Shown here piece after piece: positions 10,230 through 22,900 of a stretch of 60,949 bases of DNA; the stretch's first letter is position 1; every line of letters starts with the position of its first letter. Made by a program: the position numbers and the translations under genes. The notes under the pieces are model-generated. The model was not told the DNA's origin. It did not search any database and worked only from the letters and a program-made list of their open reading frames with translations. Origin of the DNA: Gonium pectorale (taxonomy: Eukaryota > Chlorophyta > Chlorophyceae > Chlamydomonadales > Volvocaceae); NCBI GenBank assembly GCA_001584585.1, contig LSYV01000005.1, forward strand, positions 1,245,616-1,306,564, written 5' to 3'.

Positions 10230-13200
10230 CTATTGCCCCTGCGGCATGACCTGACCCTGCGGCGGCATGCCCGGATAGGCCCCGCGCTGCTGCGCCGCAG
10301 CGAGCGTCTGAAAGGCCATCTGCATGCCCTGCACATAGCCCTGCACCGCGCTGTACGCCTGCTGGGGGTCCATGCCCGTCGCCAGGGCCTTCTGGTAGGC
10401 GTCCTGGAACCATGTCTCCATATCGTTGTACGACCCGTACGAGCCGCCGGGAGGCATGCCCTGCGCGCTGTACTGTTGCTGCTGAGGCGGTGCCATGGGC
10501 TGGGCGTTGCCCATGACGCTGGGCTGCTGCACGCCCTGCTGCATGGGCGGTGCGCCATAGGCCGGGACCTGCGGTGCCTGCGGCGATGGCGGCTGCATCA
10601 TCTGCTGCGGGGGCTGCATCTGCTGCTGGGGCGGCAGCGCGTGCTGCATCTGCTGATGCTGGATGGGCATGTACTGAGCATGGGGCTGCAGGGGCTGCAG
10701 CGGGGCGCCGTAGGCCTCCGGCACGGTGGACACTGGCGCCGCCGGCTGCATGGCGGGGACCGACGTGAGCGGCTGCAGCGGTGCGCCAAACGCCGCCGGC
10801 ACGGAGGGCACCACCGGCACCTGCTCCTTGGCAGGAGCGGCGGGTGTGGGCTCAAATGTGGGAGCAGCTGCGGAGAGCTTGCTCGCCCGGCTCCCCGCGG
10901 CGCCATCGCCAGCCGCCGCTCGGGATCGCCCGCTGTCCGCCGATGGCCCGGCCGTGGGCGCCTCCCCGCCCGCAACCTTGCCCGCCATTTTGCTGTAGCG
11001 GCGTACACCCCCAGTGGCGCTGGCATCCGCGCTGCTCGCGGCAGCCACTGCAGCTGTCGAGGTCGTCGTAGCGGGCACCTTGACGGCGGGGGTCCCCGGA
11101 AGGGGCGGAAACTCCTCATCAAGAGTGCGCTGCGCGGCCGGTGTCCCGCGGCCTGCGCCCCGCCCGCGCCCAGGGCCGTCCCCACGCCCGGGCCCGGCGC
11201 CGCGCCCGTAGCCGTCGCCCCGCCCGCGGCCATAGCCGTCGCCGCGACCCTGGCTGTAGCCATCGCCGCGTCCATGGCCGTAGGTACGATCGTTGTGTTC
11301 CCCGCGACCGTAGCCGTCGCCCCTGCGTAGGATTGCATTACAGCATTATTGAATTTCGTAGCGTAGAAAAAACAGCTTCAACACCAAAGAGCGATATCGG
11401 GGTCGGACGATTTCGGCATGGCACTTTCGGGGCTTCCGAAAGGTTCGCGCCTCACAAGGAAGCGCTCGGGCTGAGTGTTCCGAAAACGAACTGAGGGCGG
11501 TCCAAGCACGGCATACAAGAGGGATGCTGTGAGGTCTTTGCTGCAATTCGTATTGCATCTGGTCGACTAGGTTGCGCTGTGTGGTGGATGCAGCGAACAC
11601 GCCCTAAGCAAGGTGCACATGACGAGGCTGCGTGATCCTGCGACCATACCCTTTGGCCCGCCCACCTGCCCCGGCCGCGTCCGCGGCCACCCTCTTCGTA
11701 GCTGCTGACGCGCCTGTCCTCAGCCGCTGCCGCCTCGTGCTCTCCATCACCCCGGCCGTACCCGCGACCGGGGCCAGCCCTCCCAGCCGACCGGCCGCCG
11801 TAGCCGCCACGGCCAAAAGCGGTATCATCACGGGACCCAGCGCCCCGCCCGCGGCCGCTGCCCCGTCCTCCGTTCGCCTCCGCCGCCACGCCATGGTATG
11901 TTGCCCCACCGTCGGGAGAGTGGGCACGCTCACCGCGTCCCCCGAGGCCGCGACCCTCAAAGGCCGGAGCAGGCGCCCGGCCGCCGCGGATGCTGCGCCC
12001 TCGGCCTCGCCCGGCGCCCGACGTGGTCGGCTCGACTGCCGGGGATGCCGCGCGGTCGTCATTGGACAATGCGGCGGCGACGCGACTCGCAGCCCGCGGG
12101 GCGCGAGGCTGCCGCTGTGGAAGCGCATCCGCTGAGCCGCCCGCCTCGCCGCCGGGGTCTGAAGTGTGCCCGTCTGCGCTGGCTGAGCCCAAGCCCCTGC
12201 CGAACCTGCCGCTACGGCCGCCCAGGGGAGGGCGCAGTCCGTCACCACGGCCCCCACGGCCGCCTCTCATGCCCCGCCCTCCTCGAAAACTCCGGTAGTT
12301 GGCCTGCAAATACGGAAATAGGAGCCAGTCAGAACGTGCTGCACGAAGCAGGTGGTCCTACGAAAGCGGGGCACAGCAACTACAGGGTGTTCCTGCATGC
12401 ACCTATTTTGAACCCAGCTGGTCAACTGATAAGCCCCTGTTCTAGCGCAATCAGATGCGGCAAGGCCCCACTTTCGTAACTCACAAAGGCGCTTTCCGAG
12501 TTGGTGTCCTCGTCCGCATCCTTGTCCAACGTGCTGAACTTGTCATGCAGCCAGCGGCCATCGGTATCTGCTTTGGTCTTGCGGCTTTGCGGCGGTGATG
12601 CCCTGACACATAGTCGGCAGACGGGGCCGGGTGTTACGAGGAGCACTACCGGTACCATAGGCGCTGGGCTGCACGCCAAGCATTCCCCGTCCGCCGACGG
12701 ACCCGTGCCGTCCCCACAGACAGATAGATGCGCCGCTAGAGCCGGACACTCACTGCGACGGGGTCGCCTGCACCTCCTCCCCGAACCGGTCATCGTGCAG
12801 CCAAAAAGCACCCGATGTGGGCACCTCGAACGGCTCCCGAAGTTTTGCCTTCTTCGGCTCCGACGACAGTTCCGCGTCCTGTTCCTCTCCGGCAGGCTGC
12901 TCGTTAGCATCTCCGGTTTGCTCTTCCGGTTCGGCTTCGCCTGCGCAACGCACAGGATTTCGCGGAGATCTCTTGAAATTTTGCAGAATCCGCCATCCAG
13001 GAGCCTGGAACGAAGTTCCTTTCAGAATTCCAGACATGAATCCCCTAGATCACCAGCATTACTCTCGGTCTCGGTCAAATCTATCCCTGGCCATGCTCCC
13101 ACCTGGTCCGTCCTCCTCGCTGCCGTCTCCCTCAGGCACGTCGACAGCATGAGCCTCCACGGCGTGCTCCTCCGGGTGGCTGCTGATGGAGGCCGCATAC

Positions 13201-13304
13201 TCGGCTGCATCATGGAACTCAGCGTCCTCGCCTTCGTCGTCGCTCGCCCGACGTCGCCGTGTCGGCACGCGGACGTCAACAGCTGCTTCCTCGCTCTCCG
13301 ACAT
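10230..13304 (-). CDS. Barentsz/CASC3 (MLN51)-like exon junction complex protein, five exons
   Basis: Exons: 13304-13103, 12940-12754, 12602-12485, 12303-11666, 11322-10230; all phases match, 745 aa. Barentsz clamps eIF4A3 on spliced mRNA in the exon junction complex. Both halves of the eIF4A3-binding SELOR domain are visible: FEVPTSGAFWLHDDRF (FWLHDDRF at 113-120) and DGRWLHDKF (144-152). The acidic N-terminus includes MSESEEAAVDV and SDDEGEDAEF. After the SELOR domain comes a long RGG/GYGRG region (about residues 170-450) suited to RNA binding, then a Pro/Gln/Met-rich tail with HQQMQ and PPQQQ runs. The start is the only ATG giving the acidic opening. The first donor was chosen (CCAG then gtggg) because it is the option in phase with the next acceptor. 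Identity rests mainly on the two SELOR motifs. Confidence 0.87.
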
Positions 13305-14256
13305 TGCGTCGAAAAGGCGTCAGAGAGACAGTCTCGGCTCAGACTCACGCACAGGTCCTCCTGCAATTCGGACGATCCACCTTGTTGACTTCAGCAAATA
13401 AGCCGCAATGGAAGTGCTATTGATCCAGCACCCGGTCAACACCCCAACGCCAATTGGCGCGCGGCGTAAGCCGATACCAGGAACAGCATAACTTCAGCGT
13501 CGGAACCCTGGACTATGCTTAAGAAATCACATCTTGCGGTTTGATGTTTGGGCAGCACAAGACCCCACTCACAGCAATGCGACCGGGGTGTTTGACGCCG
13601 CTCTAGAAATATGCTCCGAGTAAGCAGACTCTACTGTCATCAGTGAGCTGTTGGGACATGGGCACACGCGTCGTACGGGCAGTACGAGCAGTCACACGAT
13701 TGCTCTGGCTTGCGCACACGGCCGCAACCCATATCGAGACCCTCGCCTGCGTCGGGCTTCCCGCCGCACACCTTGTCGGGCGCTCCCCTGTGCGCCCGTC
13801 ACCGCACTCCCACAGGCTTTCTGGCCCCTCACTCTATCCGTATCCATAGTCAGCCGCCAACCTTGTCGGGACCTACGCCTCGTGTCGGGCCTCCCGCGTG
13901 CTAGGGCTGCCAGGCCTCCTGCACATTCTGCACGACCGTATGCACCTGGTTTGTCGGGCGGACGATCAGAGGGATGTCGGCTAGGTCACTTGCTCACGAC
14001 CCCGGAAAGGAGCGTCAGCAGTGCGAAGGCCATTCAACAATGGAACGACCCCCCTCCATAGGCGACCGTCAACTAGCGTCTGCCGAACATTCACGCCCAG
14101 ACTGTTTATTCTCCCCAACAATGAACTTCCGTCGCGTGATTCCCGTGTATCCTGCGCGCTGTGCGCCACACACACAAGCGATTGGTCATTCCCATTCTAT
14201 CCAACCGGCAAATGTATGCTTGCAAGATGGGAAACACCGGATCCGCCCGCATATAT

Positions 14257-14372
14257 GGCGGACCGGCACACGCCCCTGAGGCGCACGCTGCCGTACAGGT
14301 GTGGCGCAGCCCCCACATGATGCCGGGGACGGTGGTATCAAGATCTGCCAGTGCCAGCGGTAGCACACGACA
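14257..14372 (-). repeat. Inverted repeat family A, uninterrupted copy
   Basis: The reverse complement of this stretch matches 17206-17325 closely across about 116 bp, sharing for example GGGGGCTGCGCCAC and GTACGGCAGCGTGCGCCTCA. Similarity continues past the left edge as CCGCCATATATGCGGGCGG, matched at 17404-17425, so this copy is the uninterrupted form. Confidence 0.8.
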
Positions 14373-16160
14373 AACCGGACGCCATTCCCTCCCTGCCCTC
14401 CCAAGCAAACCACCAGGCGCCCCCTTTCGCGCTCCTGGTCACACGACGGTTTCCGCACGTAGCGTGGCGTAGTAGCGGAAACCGAGGTTTCCTGCGTTCG
14501 GCTGGCGAGCGTGTGTGCACGTCGGTGCTGTCCGGTAGTACGGCACCTTACGGCAGTACGAGGCCGGTAGGCCTGGGTTCTTAGGCTGTCGCACCGGTCA
14601 ATGCTAGCTAATTCGCGAGTTTCCTTTTGTCAGGTCTGACACCGCCGGGCCGGACTGGCCCAGAGATTTCTCTTTTCTCCAAACTACGATACTACGTTCA
14701 AGTCCCTGGCCATTCTCGGCTCGCAGGATCAGGGCTCTCCCCCCCCATCCCCCGCATTGCAGGTACCCTTCTCCGAGGCGGAGCTACGGCTAAGCGACGC
14801 AAGACGCAATGCTGGAAATTGCTTGAAACTGCCGACTTGAACTTCATGCCTGAACGAGATTACACATCTTCCCACTTCGCTGGCGTAATCACGACTCTGT
14901 GTCGGCTCGCGATTACAACTACTGCTTCCTTCTCAGATCCTTCTCACACGTCGGAACATGGGTGCGCAACGAACATCAACGGTACGCCATTGTCGTATTC
15001 GTTGGTGTACGTGTTGCCTTCCCCGTTTCTGGTTCTCTTTTTTGTACGTGTTCATTTCACGGTCCTTTGTTTGCCACGTGTGTGTTATGTATGCGTTACG
15101 GTATGCTCAAAACAGTTTTATACAAGACAAAACAACCTAGCCGGCAGCCCATGAGCCCGACCCAGCTAAGTGACCCTCTAAGTATGCCACGTGTGTGTAT
15201 GCGTGTGTTGTACGGTTTGCGGCGCTGTTGTGATCGCCGTGTAGATCTTGGGTATTTAGCGTCGGAGCGCTTGTGTCGCGCTGCGCTCGTCTTGCTCTTG
15301 GGCAGCGGCCCATGAGCGACAAGTAGACCCCGATCGTCAGTCAGCCTGCTGGCGGTTGAGTATTGTAAGGGCATGATACACCTGTCGCCCCTCGAGCCGA
15401 GCAGACAGACTTCCGCATGTCGTTCTTTCCATACCGTTAATTTGACAGCAGCGAGGCATGATCGGCAGATGTTTCTCTTCTGTTCAGCGCTGCAGGTTAG
15501 ACCTTAGCCGCTTAACTGCAGCGCGCAACCTACCAAGACGTGCGCTTCCACATAATATTCGTTTCGTGTCCCCTGGTGCACAGCCTTTCATCAGCGGTGC
15601 ACTACGTCTCTCCGCGTTGTCCGCTGGGGGGAGTCACGGGTGTGCACGTGAAACGCACGTTGGACGGTCAGCGTGCACGACATCACCCATAACGTTCCTT
15701 CTCGCCGTACGCAGGTACGCCCGCCGTTCTTCTTGCACGCGCTTATGTTCCCTGATCAATTCGTCTTTATTTGCTGCCGTTCGGTACTACTTCTCCGTGT
15801 AGGAGGCCCCAAGCTCCAAGGTCTCACCTCACTCCTTCGTCGAAGGGTCGGTGTCTGCATTTTCCGCTGACACGCTTTTCGCGCAGACATAACATACCTT
15901 GATATACATCCGTTATTGCGGTACACGTTGCACGTCTCGGTATATAAGTTGACGGCCTCTAGGGCCGAAGGCAAAGGTTGAGGAGCAGAGAATACATGGG
16001 GTGCCCAGTAGGGGCACGCCGGCACTCGAAGGCGAGGCGTTACTGGTTGCAGTCGCAGGGTGCCCGCTGAGTTCGGTGGTTGTGCGTGGGGTTGCGGGGG
16101 GGGGGGTGCTGGTGGTGTTGGGGTGGTTTTGAGGGGCTGTGCACATCATTGTTCGGACGG

Positions 16161-16216
16161 GTGTTGGAAAGGAAAACGCGTACAACGGGCATAAGCGCGA
16201 AAGTGATGGCGTCGTT
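16161..16216 (+). repeat. 56-bp dispersed repeat, copy 1
   Basis: It aligns without gaps to 33873-33928 at 50 of 56 positions, beginning GTGTTG and ending GATGGCGTCGTT. All six differences are A/G exchanges. Confidence 0.8.
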
Positions 16217-17205
16217 GTAGGACCCAGCTCTAGAGGCAGTTGAAGGGGTGATGTCCATGGGTGATGTCCCTGCATGTGAGTTCGGCGGCGACACCACCGT
16301 AGCCCCCGATACGGCCCAGAATTCTCTCTGGGGTGACATATGCAATGCCGTGCTGGGATGCGCCTTGTCTGGTCTACGTGCATGGCATGCTGGCTGGTGC
16401 ATGTCTCCCGGCTCCCGGCCCACCCAGCCTCCCGACCTGCTGAATACCGTTGTCTCACCTGCAAGCACCGGGAAAGCTAGCCGCGCCAGGCGGAGCGGCG
16501 GGAAGGGGCAGGGAAGGGGCACAGCATGTCAGAGGCAAGAAACAAAACGTAACGCAAATGCGACGAATGTCAGAGCAGGACCCTGTGGCCTAAGTGGGCT
16601 ACGGTGGTGGTGCCGAAAGGGGCTGTGCAGGCGGACAGGCCGTAAGAGTGCGGAGGTTCTGGTACGGCAGTACGGCTGTGCGCAGCCGTGGAAGTGCGGG
16701 GATGCGTGACACGGTGAGCTGGCCCGCGGAGGGCTCCCCGCAGCACGGTGACACCGTGGAGATGCCCCACGGCACATGCTTGCGGTGTTGGTCGTCGTCG
16801 CTACGAGGAGACGGAAGCACGGGGGCACGGGGCCGGCGAGGAGACGCGGCGAGGGGCTGGGTGAGGAGGGGCTGGTTGGCGAAAGGCGTTTGCGGCCGTG
16901 GCGAGAGGGGAGGAAGAAGGCGACATAGAAGATGCCGGCTTCGCCCAGGGGGCGGTCGCGAGAAGTTGGTCATGGGCTGGCGGGAGATGCGCTGCGCGCA
17001 GGCGGAGCAGGTCCCGAAAGAACATGAGGAGGATGGCGACCGCCCAACAGTTCGCGAAGGCGGCGATGGTAACACTTCCAGCGGAGGTCCGTCCGTGTCG
17101 GACAGGTGTGTAAGAGAGACCTGCAACTGACACGTGAGCCTGTTGGCGGGGAGGTTTTAGCATGGTGTCGGGTTTTGGCACGGGCTACCGTTGGGCCCTG
17201 ACAAC

Positions 17206-17425
17206 TGTCGTGTGCCACCGCTGGCACCCACCGGCAAGTCTTGGTACCACCGTCCCCCACATCGTGTGGGGGCTGCGCCACGCCTGTACGGCAGCGTGCG
17301 CCTCAGGGGCGTGTGCCGGTCCGCCCTATTGGAACCGTCGCGCCTTCCGGCATGTATGGCCGTAGAGACGGGCTCCCTCTTTCTGTGCAGGTTTCTCTTT
17401 TTTCCGCCATGTATGCGGGCGGATC
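17206..17425 (+). repeat. Inverted repeat family A, interrupted copy
   Basis: Reverse-complement partner of 14257-14372. The match runs 17206-17325, breaks, and resumes at 17404-17425 (CCGCCATGTATGCGGGCGGATC). The break corresponds to the insertion described at 17326-17408. Confidence 0.75.
17326..17408. mobile_element. Small nested insertion flanked by CCGCC
   Basis: Relative to the copy at 14257-14372, 83 bp are added here. CCGCC stands at both borders (17321-17325 and 17404-17408), as expected of a 5-bp target-site duplication. The insert has no coding capacity and contains ATGGCCGTAGAG and a T-rich end. A related but diverged stretch (CATGACCGTAGAGGCTGCC) lies near 18620. The element class is not determinable from one copy. 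Confidence 0.5.
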
Positions 17426-19953
17426 AGCGCAGCGCTGCTGCACGCAGCCCTCACACTCCACAGTACTTCATTCCTTACCCCATAACCCCCTGCGCCCCTT
17501 GAATCCTCGTCCCCTGACGTTTCTCACCTCTCCCCCTTTGCTTTTGTTGTCCCGTGTTCCTGTTTCCGTGGCCTTTATGTGCAGGGCTACTTCTCTTCGT
17601 GCGCGTGCCGCCGGTGTTTGGACTTGGCTGCCATGTTGCGCTGGAGTTAGGGCAGGGTTTCGGTGGTTACTAGTGCCAAAATGAAAGTCGCCATCGGGAA
17701 GGCTGTCTGTCCCTCCCGATGTCTCGTGGCTGCGCACTTTCTCTCCTCTGTAACCTTTCCACTCATTCCGTAAGCTTTCCACTGAGGAAAGACATGGGTT
17801 ACTACAAGGGCACGGCGGGCGATGTCGATGAGCGGACAGGCCCTCCCGTCCCATGATGAGTACTTGGTTAGCCCCCCTGTTTCTGTTCTCCACTTTTGGG
17901 AGCCATGAACTCCGAGCATGGGCGATGCGTAACGTGCGTTGATCCGGACAAGAGAGAAAAGAAACGCTGCAAAGAGGGGACCCACCTACCCCACCGGAAG
18001 CGGCGCCTTGAGGCCGCGTGTACCCAGCATCCTGTGTGTACACCTCTCAGCGAGCCTGCAGTTGGAACACTCGCACCGGCATGCACAGCCGTGTGCAATA
18101 ACAGGCGATTCAGGTGGCGCCGGTCAAGCTCGGACCTGTTTATCTATGTGACACCGGGGGGAAGTTACGCAGATCCGGGGCACCAAGCGGATGTCGAATG
18201 CCACTCCTTGTTGGTCAAGGGGCGGCCAGGGTGCAGGTTCTATCCGGGTGCCAGACGTCAGCCAGTTGGAATGCTTGCATTTCCTAGTACAGCGCCTTGA
18301 GCGCCTCTTTCGCCATCTGCCTCATCTGCCTGCGTCCGAATGCTCACGCAAGCCCGGAGGCTAAGCTATGGGCAGAGGAAACCTGGCCAGTGGCCTGCTA
18401 CGGTGATGCCAGTATGGCCCGGGCGGCAGCGCTGGTAGTAGAGGGCACTCAAAGACTGGTAACCGCTGGCCGCCGATGGACTGGTAACGTCGTCGACCAC
18501 ACCGCTTGCCGAACCCTCTACCGCCACTGGTCCACAACGGGAGGGCCCGCCTGCTTCTCTCCCTCGCCCGCCATGCCATGTACTCGGCGCCCTGCTGCAA
18601 ACATCGCACCTCCGGGTGTGCATGACCGTAGAGGCTGCCTTCCCTGTTTCCGCTTCCTTTTACTAGGGTGCACGCAAGCTACGCAAGTAACGTCGCACGG
18701 AGGACTGCGCGCTAACGCGCAGCGTGGCGTTCTCACACTTACGCTGCGGTGGCATGCGGCGCGACCTGCATTTGCAGTGCCTTACGCTGCTCCAGTAATG
18801 CAGGCCGCCCTGGCCGCCCCTCATAGCTGGTGCGCGGAGTGCGCGGTTGGCGGTTTTGGGCCGGCGGTGCAAAGCGGCAGCTGCACGCCTGTCCGTAGGC
18901 GGGCCCGCGCTGCAAACGTCCCAGCATGAGGGTAATGGCAAGCGAGGCGCATGAAATGCGAGCAAAGCGAAACACCTGGAAGGGGCATCGTCAGACTGGC
19001 AGGGTCACACGCATACTAAACGCCGGGCGCAACGAAGCGGCTATCCAGAAACGCAGTCCATCAAAAAGCAAGAATTCATGACTCTGGGTGGGGAGGATGC
19101 GAGCCGCCCGCACCCGCGCAACGGACCTAACTGGACAGCTCGACTCCCCGGAAGTCTGGACAAACACCATGCCATGGACAAACACATTTATTGCACGAGT
19201 TCTGCAGAAACACAGACTTTGCCGGAAAAAGCGTTGCCAAAGCTGCGTGGCTCGCGTCCGTACAGCGCACGGCCATTGACAACACTGTCTCACTCCTCCG
19301 CCAGCGTTGGACCTACTGCTCGAGCGCCCCCTTACGGTGCTGATTGCACTGCCCACTGCACTGCGTTATCATGGGGACGCTTCCTGCCCCGGCCCCCTAA
19401 CCCTTTGGTGTGAGGCCTTCGCACGGAAACAACTTAACATTAGCATCATATCTGATTAAGCGAGCCCAGCCACCGCTGTTTCGCGCCGCACGGCTGCCAC
19501 GCAGCTACGCCCCCGAACATCCTTTGAACCTGCATCTGGAGTCGACCGCGGTGTTCCTTTATTATCAGGTGCGCTGTGGCAGTAAGGCCAGGGAGCGATG
19601 GGTGAGGCCATGGTCATGCGGGGCCGCGCAGGCTGGAGGTCATCATGAAGCGTACAGGACGTGGCCCTGTACTAGGAACCGATGAATGTTTTTGAATGCG
19701 GTTCTGGTTGCCAGCCTCGGGCGTTGAAGCCGCTTACTGCTTGTCGTTTGCAGGCTGGCTCCGCTCCGCGCCGCTCCATCATAGCGCCTTCTAGTATTCG
19801 AGGTGCCATCTCGGCGGCCACCACGCGGCCCGTCGGGCTGCGCCTTTGTCCTGGTGCCTTTCCTCTGCAGCAAAGCAAGCTTCGCGATGCAGTAATCTGG
19901 CATGTGCAAGGGTAGCCCATCGCATCGAGGCTACTTCGTCGTCATCTAGCAGC

Positions 19954-22900
19954 ATGAGCGAATCTGTTGTGTGGATTGCCGCAGCCCAGCGTGCTCTTGC
20001 AGAGGGGCACGTTTCTGCGTCTGATGTGGCAACGGCCCTGACGCCTCGCTGCAGCTTTACGGACGTCAGCCCGACCACTAGTAGCAGCAGCCAGGGGATG
20101 GAAACCGGCTGGAGCCTGAACACGTCGGAGCTTCGGCGCAGCAGTGGCGATGAGGGTGCGGGCTTGCCGGCAGTCAACGAGTGCATGGGCACCGGCACCG
20201 CTCGTCCGTGCCCCGTCAACCTGAACGCCGGGCTGCCGGACTGCCATATGGAAACCCTGTATTCTAATGCCGACTGCGATGCGGCGGCACGCATGCCCTG
20301 CCATGAACAGTACGCCGCTATGATGGGGTATACAATGGATTCTCCCAATTACCACAGCCAACCCGATGGCGTGCTCGGCGGCGTCCAATACCGGCGCGGC
20401 AGCTCACAGCGGCGGGGGAAGGGCTCTGCCGGCTGCAACTCGCCCAGTGCCACCGCCGACGTTGGCGCTCTGCACTGCACCGCCACCGCTGACCTGGCGG
20501 GGGAAGTCGACCTGAAGCGCGCGACTGCTGCCGTCGCCGCCGCACTCCTCCCGCCTGCCACACTGCCCGTGCGCATCCCCACACCCCGCGCCAACCCCAC
20601 CGGCGGCGACACCACGCCGCGCCCCGATGGCTCTCGTGACCCCGCCGTTGGCGACCGGGCCGCTACCGCCAAGCTTCAGCGCGGCAATGGCAGCGGCCGT
20701 GGTCTTACAGCGGAGGGGAGCAGCGGTGCCGTCGGCGCCGACGGCGTGGGCGATGAGCTGGCCGCCACGGCCGCAGCGGCGGCGGCGGCGGCAGCCGCAG
20801 CGGCTGTAGCCAAGGCTTCTACCATCACGGTCGTGCGATCGCGGCCCTGCAACGGCAAGGGCGGCCCCGGTTGCGCGTCGGCTGAGGTGTCCCCGCGGCC
20901 GCAGATGGTCACAGGCGTAAGCCTCACCTATGGCCCCGGCACTCGGGCCTCGGGTGATACCCTGTCCGGCAGCGGTGGCCGCGACGGGCCCTCTACACAA
21001 TACGCCGGCCGCGCCGTTGCGGAAGGGGCATCTGGCAGCGCGCCGTCAGGTAAGGCGGGGGCCCCCGTGGGTCAGGCGCGTTGAAAATCCACCTGGTCCT
21101 CGACCCTGCCTGTGGACAGTGTCTGCTTTGTGCGCGTGGCGGCCGTGCTGTGCAGACTGTAAGCTTCATACATGTGTTGGAATGCGGGCGTTGGCATCGG
21201 CATGGCTCGTTGTGCCGTCAGCTGACGTTGCCACCCGTTGCAAGACGGCGGTGATCGTACCGGCGGTCTCATGGCTCTGACCCAAACGCTCCTCTTGTCC
21301 CCCACCGTCTGACCTGCCAGGACAAACTGCCTCTGCAGACAAGACCTCCGGCTCGGCCGACGGTGGCGCAGGGCAGCCGCCTGCCAGCGGCGCTCGCCGG
21401 CGTCTGCTGCGCGCTGCGGGCATGCTGCAGGTCACGGTGCACCCGCGCGAGGACCTGGGCCCCGTCATCCGGCCGATGGCGTTGGCGAACCACCAAGGCC
21501 AAGGGCACGGCCAAGCCCACGGCCACTCTGCGCACGACAGCTGGGCGCCAGGTGACCATAGCATGGGCGCTGCCAGCGTGCCGCTACTCGGCTCGGTGCC
21601 TGTTACGCCCAGCAACCTGGGCCCCGCGTCCCCCGGCGCCGGCGTCGGCCAGGCCACCGGCTCGGCCGCGGGCGCATCCTTCGGCCCCAGTCCCGTCCAT
21701 GGCAACAGGGGTGCCATGGCGCGCGGTGCCCGCTCACCCAGGACCGGTGGAGGCGCGTACGTGAATGCCGCCACCGCCGGCGACCTCCGCTCCCCCGACG
21801 GCGGTGTCTACTCGCAGCCGCATTCGGCGCGATCCACCTTGTCAAACTCTGGGCAAGTGCCTGTGCTCGGCGCCGGTGCTGCGGCGTCGTCCTATGGGCG
21901 CGGTCCCCATGCCGGCTACGCTGGCAGCGGCGGCGGACCATCCCTCCTGGCCGGCTTTCCTTACGGGACGCCCCCGCCGCCGCCGCCGCGCCCGCGGCGG
22001 CGCGCTTCGGAGGCGGCTGACGTGGCGGGCTTGGGCAGCCCTGGCGCCGTGCTGTATGGCAGCCAGCGCTCCCCGTACGCTGGCGGTGGTATCTCGGCGT
22101 CGCCCAACGTGACGACGCCAGGCATGCTCAACTCTGGCGGCGTGTCGCCCAATAACTGCTACATGAACCTGGAAGCGATGTCAGCGGCGCTGCCCATGCA
22201 CGATGCCGCTGCCTGCTACGGCGCCGTGCGCCAGGGACCCGCCACCATCGGTGGCATGAGGGCCAACTGGCCACAGCCCCCGCCCGACTACCTTGCCCGC
22301 GCCAGCACCTTCGACGGCGCCCACAACCCCCAGACCGCGGCGTGGCCCGGCCAGCTCGAGGCGGCATCTGAGCTCACGCTGACTCCCAACCAGCGCGGCC
22401 CGGGGGCCGCATTCGGCTGCGACCCCGCCTCCTGGCCGTTGCTCCTGGGCTCGGCCGAGGCTGCCAACGCTGTGGCCGCCGTGGTGGCGCTGTCGCCCAA
22501 GGTTCCCCACAAGCCGTCGGCCTCGTCGGCCGCCTGCAATAGCCCAGTATCGCACATGGAAGCGCTGGCAGCGCTGGCGGCTCTCGCAAGCCCCACCGGT
22601 GAGGCTCCTGCGACACGTGTTTCCCTTTCGGGCGGCGTTGCTTCGGCGACTGCCGCAGCGGTGGGCCTGCAGTGGCCCGGAGCCGCGGCCGCAGCAGCCG
22701 CAGGTGATGGCATCGATCCTTGGATCATGTTGCAGCAGGGCCCCGTGAGCGGCGGCGCCGCCGGCGGCCAGCCGCCGACAGCCGCCACCGCCGCGGAGCT
22801 GGCCGCCACTCTGTCAGCGCCGCCTCTCAGCAACGCCGCCACTGCCTACTTAGCGGCGTCCGCAGGCTCGGGCACACCGCCGCAGAGCCCGCACAGCCCT

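Larger units (their letters stand above)
13305..19953. other. Repeat-bearing intergenic region at a strand switch
   Basis: Genes to the left read leftward and genes to the right read rightward, so this region should hold two divergent promoters. No open frame shows a known domain, including no reverse transcriptase, integrase or transposase motif. It contains an inverted repeat pair (14257-14372 and 17206-17425), one copy of a 56-bp dispersed repeat (16161-16216), and TTGTCGGG at 13773, 13863 and 13951 with spacings of 90 and 88 bp, suggesting a decayed tandem array. Motifs such as TACGGCAG recur. The overall look is transposon debris. Short unrecognised exons or noncoding RNAs cannot be excluded. 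Confidence 0.6.

Noticed and set aside
13305..19953. An autonomous transposon with coding genes
   Set aside because: None of the open frames on either strand shows reverse transcriptase, integrase, transposase or RNase H motifs; only noncoding repeats were supported.
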